DNA from: Apostichopus japonicus
Lineage: Eukaryota > Echinodermata > Holothuroidea > Aspidochirotida > Stichopodidae
Reading direction: 5' to 3'
DNA length: 64,000 bases
Assembly: GCF_037975245.1 (NCBI RefSeq)
Contig: NC_092570.1
Span: forward strand, 2,125,501-2,189,500
Shown here one piece after another: positions 60,901-64,000 of this stretch. Under the pieces are notes generated by a model, which was not told the DNA's origin, searched no databases, and saw nothing but the letters and a program-made list of their open reading frames with translations. Numbering within the stretch: the stretch's first letter is position 1; each line of letters begins with the position of its first letter. The position numbers were made by a program, and so were the translations under genes.

Positions 60901-63501
60901 AAACTGTTTTCAGTTTCTTAACATTGAAGTGAACTGAGACAGCTTGCCAAATCGATTAGATCCATCTGTAGCATGGTATGTCAGTATCTTTGGCATTATT
61001 TTATGACCAGATACCGATAACATCATAACAACCTACGTTACTAGAAGAGTGTTGACACAATAATATGCAATGAGCTAGCGGTGAGGATAACAGCTTGATG
61101 ACACAGTGAACTTCAGCTAGGCTTTACTACCGTACATTAACTATGAGAGAACTATAAATCTTAACTGTGTCTTGATATTACTGAGCAAAAATAAAGCTAG
61201 AACTGCTAACAACTCCCTCAAAATCTCCGGCAATAACACTGTAACAAACTAACAATACAGCTTTGCTCATAGATGCGTCTCAGATGATACACTGTCAACA
61301 CACACACACAGAATGCTATGCATCTCTGCACTTATATAGCAATTTGGTAAAGCATTCTGCGATGCGATGCTGAACAGATTATTCCCCGGTTAAGAACGTT
61401 GTTTCCTCTTTCATAAAGTAAAGTATCCAATGTATGAACTTTTTGAAGGGTTGGTACTTACTGGTTTTAGAGTATGAACCTGCTGCAAACGCTTTACCGT
61501 TGGGATCCATAGCAAAACAGGATATAATTCCAGTCTGACCACCAAGTTTACCTGAAAATACAGCAAAACACAAAAACATAAGATTGGTCTGGCCTCTATA
61601 AACGTTACAAAGAGTTGGTTACTTTTTTAAGTACCAATCGTTACTTTTATCGATCCTCGGTTTTTCCTTTTGATTTCCATGACAACAGAAAGAGTCTACA
61701 GAGATGGTAATGATATCTGTATTTTCCAGGGCTCCAATTTACCAATGAAGGATAGTTGGCAATTAGCCATCAGTGCCGATACCACTCGCACGTAATGCCC
61801 TTAAAAACTCATCTCCTTAAAACTCTTAAAATCCCAACTCCTACCGACAGCAACAATTGCGGCGGTCCTCTGATCAAGATAGGTACTCTCATATTTATCT
61901 GGATCATAAAACTGCATTATCATAATAATAATCATGTTCGATTGATATAGCACTCTATACCAACATTATATTACCTCTGGTCAACGATAACCTGTCCCAG
62001 AGACTATCCCTCCAGTCGGCTGCAGTTATATACTGCGCCCAATGACAAGTTACCTCACAGGTACCCATTTTTAACCACTGGGTGGAGAGAGGCAATTGAG
62101 ATAAAGCATCTTGCCCCAGGACACAATGTAATGAACTTAGGCAGGAATCGAACCAGCAATCCTGGGATCACAAGTCCGACACACTAGCCAATTGGCCACC
62201 ACGCTCTCAAATTATTATCAGGGTTCAAACATTTGTTCACTTTGGAGATAAATGACATGTTGCCATTTCAATGTTTTAAAACGTGCCCTGGTGCTCCTTT
62301 GGAAGCTGATAAATCTGCCATGGTGCCATTGAAAAATCTAAGGCAATTTCTAACTTGCAATTAAAGGAGTTTCTCGTGCACAAATATGATTGTCCATGTA
62401 TTGAGTATTAGGTTTAAGTGACCCAGTGTTGTAATGAGTTATGACTAGAGTCACTAAAATTACAAATCAAGTGACTAGAAGGTGAATGTGAAAGTTGCTT
62501 CCGATAGAACATAAGCAGTGACCTCGAGTAGATGGGTCGACTCGAAGCAGTCTCTGGTAATGATTTCACTCTGTATTACTGCAAGTCACATAAATGTAAA
62601 GAAGAAGTAGAATTAGGTATCCTTCCTCTGTCTTACCTTTTGTTTGTCTGCTTTGACATTCCTTCCCAGGTCTTGTGGTATCGAATATTTTGATGAGTTT
62701 GCTAAATCCACAGTACAGTTTGCTTCCATCCAGTGAAAAACCAAGTGAATGTGGAGTGATCAAATCATCCTATCAAGAACGAGAAAAAAAAAGAAATATG
62801 GTACCATTACATTCATAACAAATTTAGACATTTATGTGTATTGAGAGGAGTATGAGAGTAACCCTTGACTTCTGGGGAGTATCAACAAGGTCTACCGAGA
62901 CTTTTGGCTGTGTTGATAATATTGGCAGACAGGAAAAGAGAAGAGGGTTTTTAGTATGCATGTCAAAAAGGAAAAGCTGCAGCAGCTGCACAATCCCCTG
63001 CAGCAAGGCTGAATCAGAACCAAACAATAGAGTATTATCTCTACAGAGAAGCAGTGCCTATTGTGTGAATTACACAGCCTACATAATAATACCCTATGCA
63101 GCCTAGCTGCAGCCCCACAGCACTCCATTTTCCATGCAGTGTCTACGATGTATAATTGGAATATTTGCAATATTGGAAGTTGACATTAGTAAGTTGAACA
63201 TGCACCAAACCCTCAGATTCAATGGAATATATGTTTGCGTTAAGATTTATGAAAAGGTTTGGTTATTATGAAATTATAAAAATCAACATTCAAATAAAAT
63301 CATTATTAACCATTTGTGATGCAAATTGGCCAATTAGTAATGCATGCCTAGATGATTCATTAGGTCTGGATAGGATACAAATCGACAGGGGACATAAAAA
63401 GGTCTCATACCATGTGGTTATGGGGTCGATAAGAGCACCTCATCTCACCATCAAAGGCATCCCACATGTGGACTGGGTGACCTCTACAGGAACTCACAAA
63501 G
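57750..63501 (-). CDS. WRAP53: WRAP53/TCAB1 (WDR79) orthologue, 3' seven coding exons (5' part outside window)
   Basis: WRAP53 is a nuclear WD40 protein that binds the CAB box of telomerase RNA and scaRNAs and takes them to Cajal bodies. The seven exons, 5' to 3', are 63411-63501, 62637-62769, 61462-61551, 60361-60479, 59367-59470, 58288-58440 and 57750-57921. All six introns (about 0.37-1.1 kb) are GT-AG and every phase joins without a break. The joined reading follows the vertebrate protein in order: HPVHMWDAFDGE, DGSKLYCGFSKLIKIF, QTGIISCFAMDPNGKAFAAG, SILCWDVRKS, NVTTNQRMYFDIDP, SGNQDGKVTIWD and LHPSLPLLATASGQR. An acidic linker and a short tail ending YVNR-stop follow. The first exon shown starts inside a codon, so at least one further coding exon lies to the right; the N-terminal region and first blades are missing. 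The diagnostic VTTNQR-YFD-DP block makes other WD40 families unlikely. Orthology rests on remembered family sequence, not a search. Confidence 0.93.
58288..58440 (-). CDS. WRAP53: WRAP53 exon (VSGNQDGKVTIWD blade)
   Basis: The exon reads EDHYLVSGNQDGKVTIWDLS, then a serine-rich loop, then PLVQFKANEDTTNGV. It corresponds to the vertebrate [20 protein letters not shown] segment and the block ending in CTNGVS. The acceptor is TTGCAG and the donor GTAAAG. It ends in phase 2, completed as serine by the next exon. Confidence 0.92.
59367..59470 (-). CDS. WRAP53: WRAP53 exon (VTTNQRMYFDIDP, family signature)
   Basis: The exon reads DTSILCWDVRKSNEVLYSME then RNVTTNQRMYFDIDP, with the last codon split (phase 2) before GTGAGT. 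The stretch from CWD-R to TTNQR-YFD-DP is the most characteristic part of WRAP53 and fixes the family assignment. The acceptor is TTACACAG. Confidence 0.95.
59964..60109 (-). repeat. Dispersed repeat, inverted copy 2, in WRAP53 intron
   Basis: This is the reverse complement of the 62274-62430 sequence, with the same order of conserved blocks and only scattered substitutions and small indels. It lies in the intron 59471-60360. Together the two copies bracket exons 61462-61551 and 60361-60479. Confidence 0.85.
60361..60479 (-). CDS. WRAP53: WRAP53 exon (VTYLMYSLDGCRIYSGSRM)
   Basis: The exon reads IGVYTDSCPSPITLLWGQAS then GVTYLMYSLDGCRIYSGSRM. It aligns with the vertebrate LYAWDDGSPLALLGGHQGG segment and the HLCFHPDGNRFFSGARK end. 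The acceptor is CCACAG and the donor GTATGT. It starts after one base of a split codon and ends in phase 0. Confidence 0.9.
61462..61551 (-). CDS. WRAP53: WRAP53 exon (GQTGIISCFAMDPNG)
   Basis: This 90-nt exon lies between a TTTTCAG acceptor and a GTAAGT donor. It reads KLGGQTGIISCFAMDPNGKA then FAAGSYSKT, matching the vertebrate GQSGIISCIAFSP segment and the ACGSYGRS end. It enters and leaves in phase 1. It is the upstream member of the exon pair bracketed by inverted intronic repeats. Confidence 0.93.
61920..62212 (-). mobile_element. tRNA-derived SINE in WRAP53 intron
   Basis: On the minus strand, starting near 62210, a tRNA-like head has an A-box-like TGGCCAATTGG and a B box GGTTCGATTCC with about normal spacing. 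A unique body follows (GTGTCCTGGGGCAAGATGC, then a segment with GGGTACCTG and TTGGGCGCAG) and an ATT-rich end near 61920-61936. Such pol III-derived bodies are typical of animal SINEs. No clear target-site duplication was found. It sits in the intron 61552-62636 in the same orientation as the gene. Confidence 0.82.
62274..62430 (+). repeat. Dispersed repeat, copy 1, in WRAP53 intron
   Basis: This interspersed sequence includes GGTGCTCCTTTGGAAGCTGA, AATATGATTGTC and GTATTGAGTATTAGGTTTAA. The same sequence is present in the opposite orientation at about 59964-60109, two introns away in the same gene. No tRNA-like boxes or coding were seen, so the element class is unknown. Confidence 0.85.
62637..62769 (-). 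CDS. WRAP53: WRAP53 exon (DDLITPHSLGFS blade)
   Basis: The exon opens in phase 0 with DDLITPHSLGFSLDGSKLYC, continues through GFSKLIKIFDTTRPGKEC and ends QSRQTK plus one base before GTAAGA. It matches the vertebrate [21 protein letters not shown] segment followed by RVFSTARPGRDCEVR. Confidence 0.93.
63411..63501 (-). CDS. WRAP53: WRAP53 exon (WD blade, HPVHMWDAFDGE)
   Basis: The exon reads FVSSCRGHPVHMWDAFDGEM and then a CSYRPHNHM end, matching the vertebrate block that runs from the ASSSRENPIHIWDAF region to RAYNHL. The acceptor is a pyrimidine-poor CAAACAG and the donor is GTATGA. The first base (C) completes a codon begun in an upstream exon, and the exon ends in phase 0. Confidence 0.88.
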
Positions 63502-64000
63502 CTGTTTGCAAGAAGAAAAAAATTTCAAAGAGACATTGTCATTCATGCATGAAACATCTCCAGTAAACATCACAAGCCTGAAATTACTCTCACTTCATTT
63601 CTTGCAAAGAATGCCAAAATGTCCTAATAATGAGTCAGATGTCAACACGTTTAACAGCAGTCATGTGCAATATTGCAAGTCATGAGGGCAAACAAGCCGC
63701 TTTTCAATGTTTTCTCCAATATTTACCTAATATTTTTTTAAATCAATTTTACACAAAAAGTGCAAGGAAAATTGTTCACATCATTAAAGCAGTTTTTTTT
63801 ATCAGGCATCAACAAATTTATCAGTCTATAGTTTGATACTAAAGTCCCAATACAGCATACCTGAAAATTGTTTGGAGCATGCAAAATTATGAAGCTTGTG
63901 GTTGAACGAAAAAAAAATCAGAATCCTAGGTTGATATGTTGCTAAATTTGCCAACCACTAGTTGTTGACCACATGCATAAAGTTGCTGTAAATATCCCTA
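63502..64000 (-). other. WRAP53 intron sequence to the right edge
   Basis: No match to the preceding WRAP53 segment (the vertebrate YDYCWYSLM region) was found in any minus-strand frame. The next upstream exon should therefore lie beyond 64000. Confidence 0.6.

Noticed and set aside
62130-62210. Possible functional tRNA gene on the minus strand.
   Set aside because: A and B boxes are good, but the cloverleaf is not intact and a SINE body follows directly.
63842-63900. Acceptor- or donor-like CAG|GTATGC on the minus strand next to an open stretch, as a possible further WRAP53 exon.
   Set aside because: None of the frames resembles the expected preceding WRAP53 segment.

Overview
This is nuclear DNA from an animal, AT-rich and gene-poor. 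It has GT-AG introns, tRNA-derived SINEs, a 5'-truncated LINE, non-autonomous hAT elements, minisatellites and many homopolymer C/G runs. The two recognisable genes and the repeat content fit a marine invertebrate, most likely a deuterostome such as an echinoderm. That placement is inference, because no lineage-specific marker was seen.

Two protein-coding genes can be supported, both on the minus strand. (1) At 57750-63501 lie the seven 3'-most coding exons of a WRAP53/TCAB1 (WDR79) orthologue, the WD40 protein that directs telomerase RNA and scaRNAs to Cajal bodies. Every junction is GT-AG with compatible phase. The N-terminal exons lie beyond the right edge. (2) At 41407-41988 lies the first coding exon of a NALF1/NALF2 (FAM155)-type auxiliary subunit of the NALCN sodium-leak channel. 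It encodes an N-terminal membrane anchor and the start of the cysteine-rich ectodomain, and ends at a GTAAGT donor. The next exon was not found in the 41 kb to the left, so 1-41406 may be one very long first intron.

Layout: 1-41 kb is non-coding, with a roughly 1 kb minisatellite (4400-5415), several copies of two related short repeat families, two copies of one SINE, a LINE 3' end (17267-18296), a 310-bp polypyrimidine tract (21230-21537), tandem duplications, a TATA box plus strong splice donor near 32.0-32.15 kb, a recursive-splice-like site at 33608/33609 and a complete hAT MITE (35009-35364). From 41 to 48 kb come the NALF exon, another SINE and a G-rich telomere-like tract (43861-44132). 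A CpG-containing interval at 48.4-48.96 kb looks like a divergent housekeeping promoter (NRF-1-like and ETS-like sites between two oppositely oriented ATGGCG boxes). From 50.7 to 52.0 kb there is a 1.2-kb hAT-like element containing a related nested element. WRAP53 fills 57.7-63.5 kb, with a SINE in one intron and a pair of inverted repeat copies in two introns that bracket two exons.

No bacterial-type operons, CRISPR arrays, rRNA genes or convincing functional tRNA genes were seen. Most longer open frames here are chance openings in AT-rich DNA and are not annotated.
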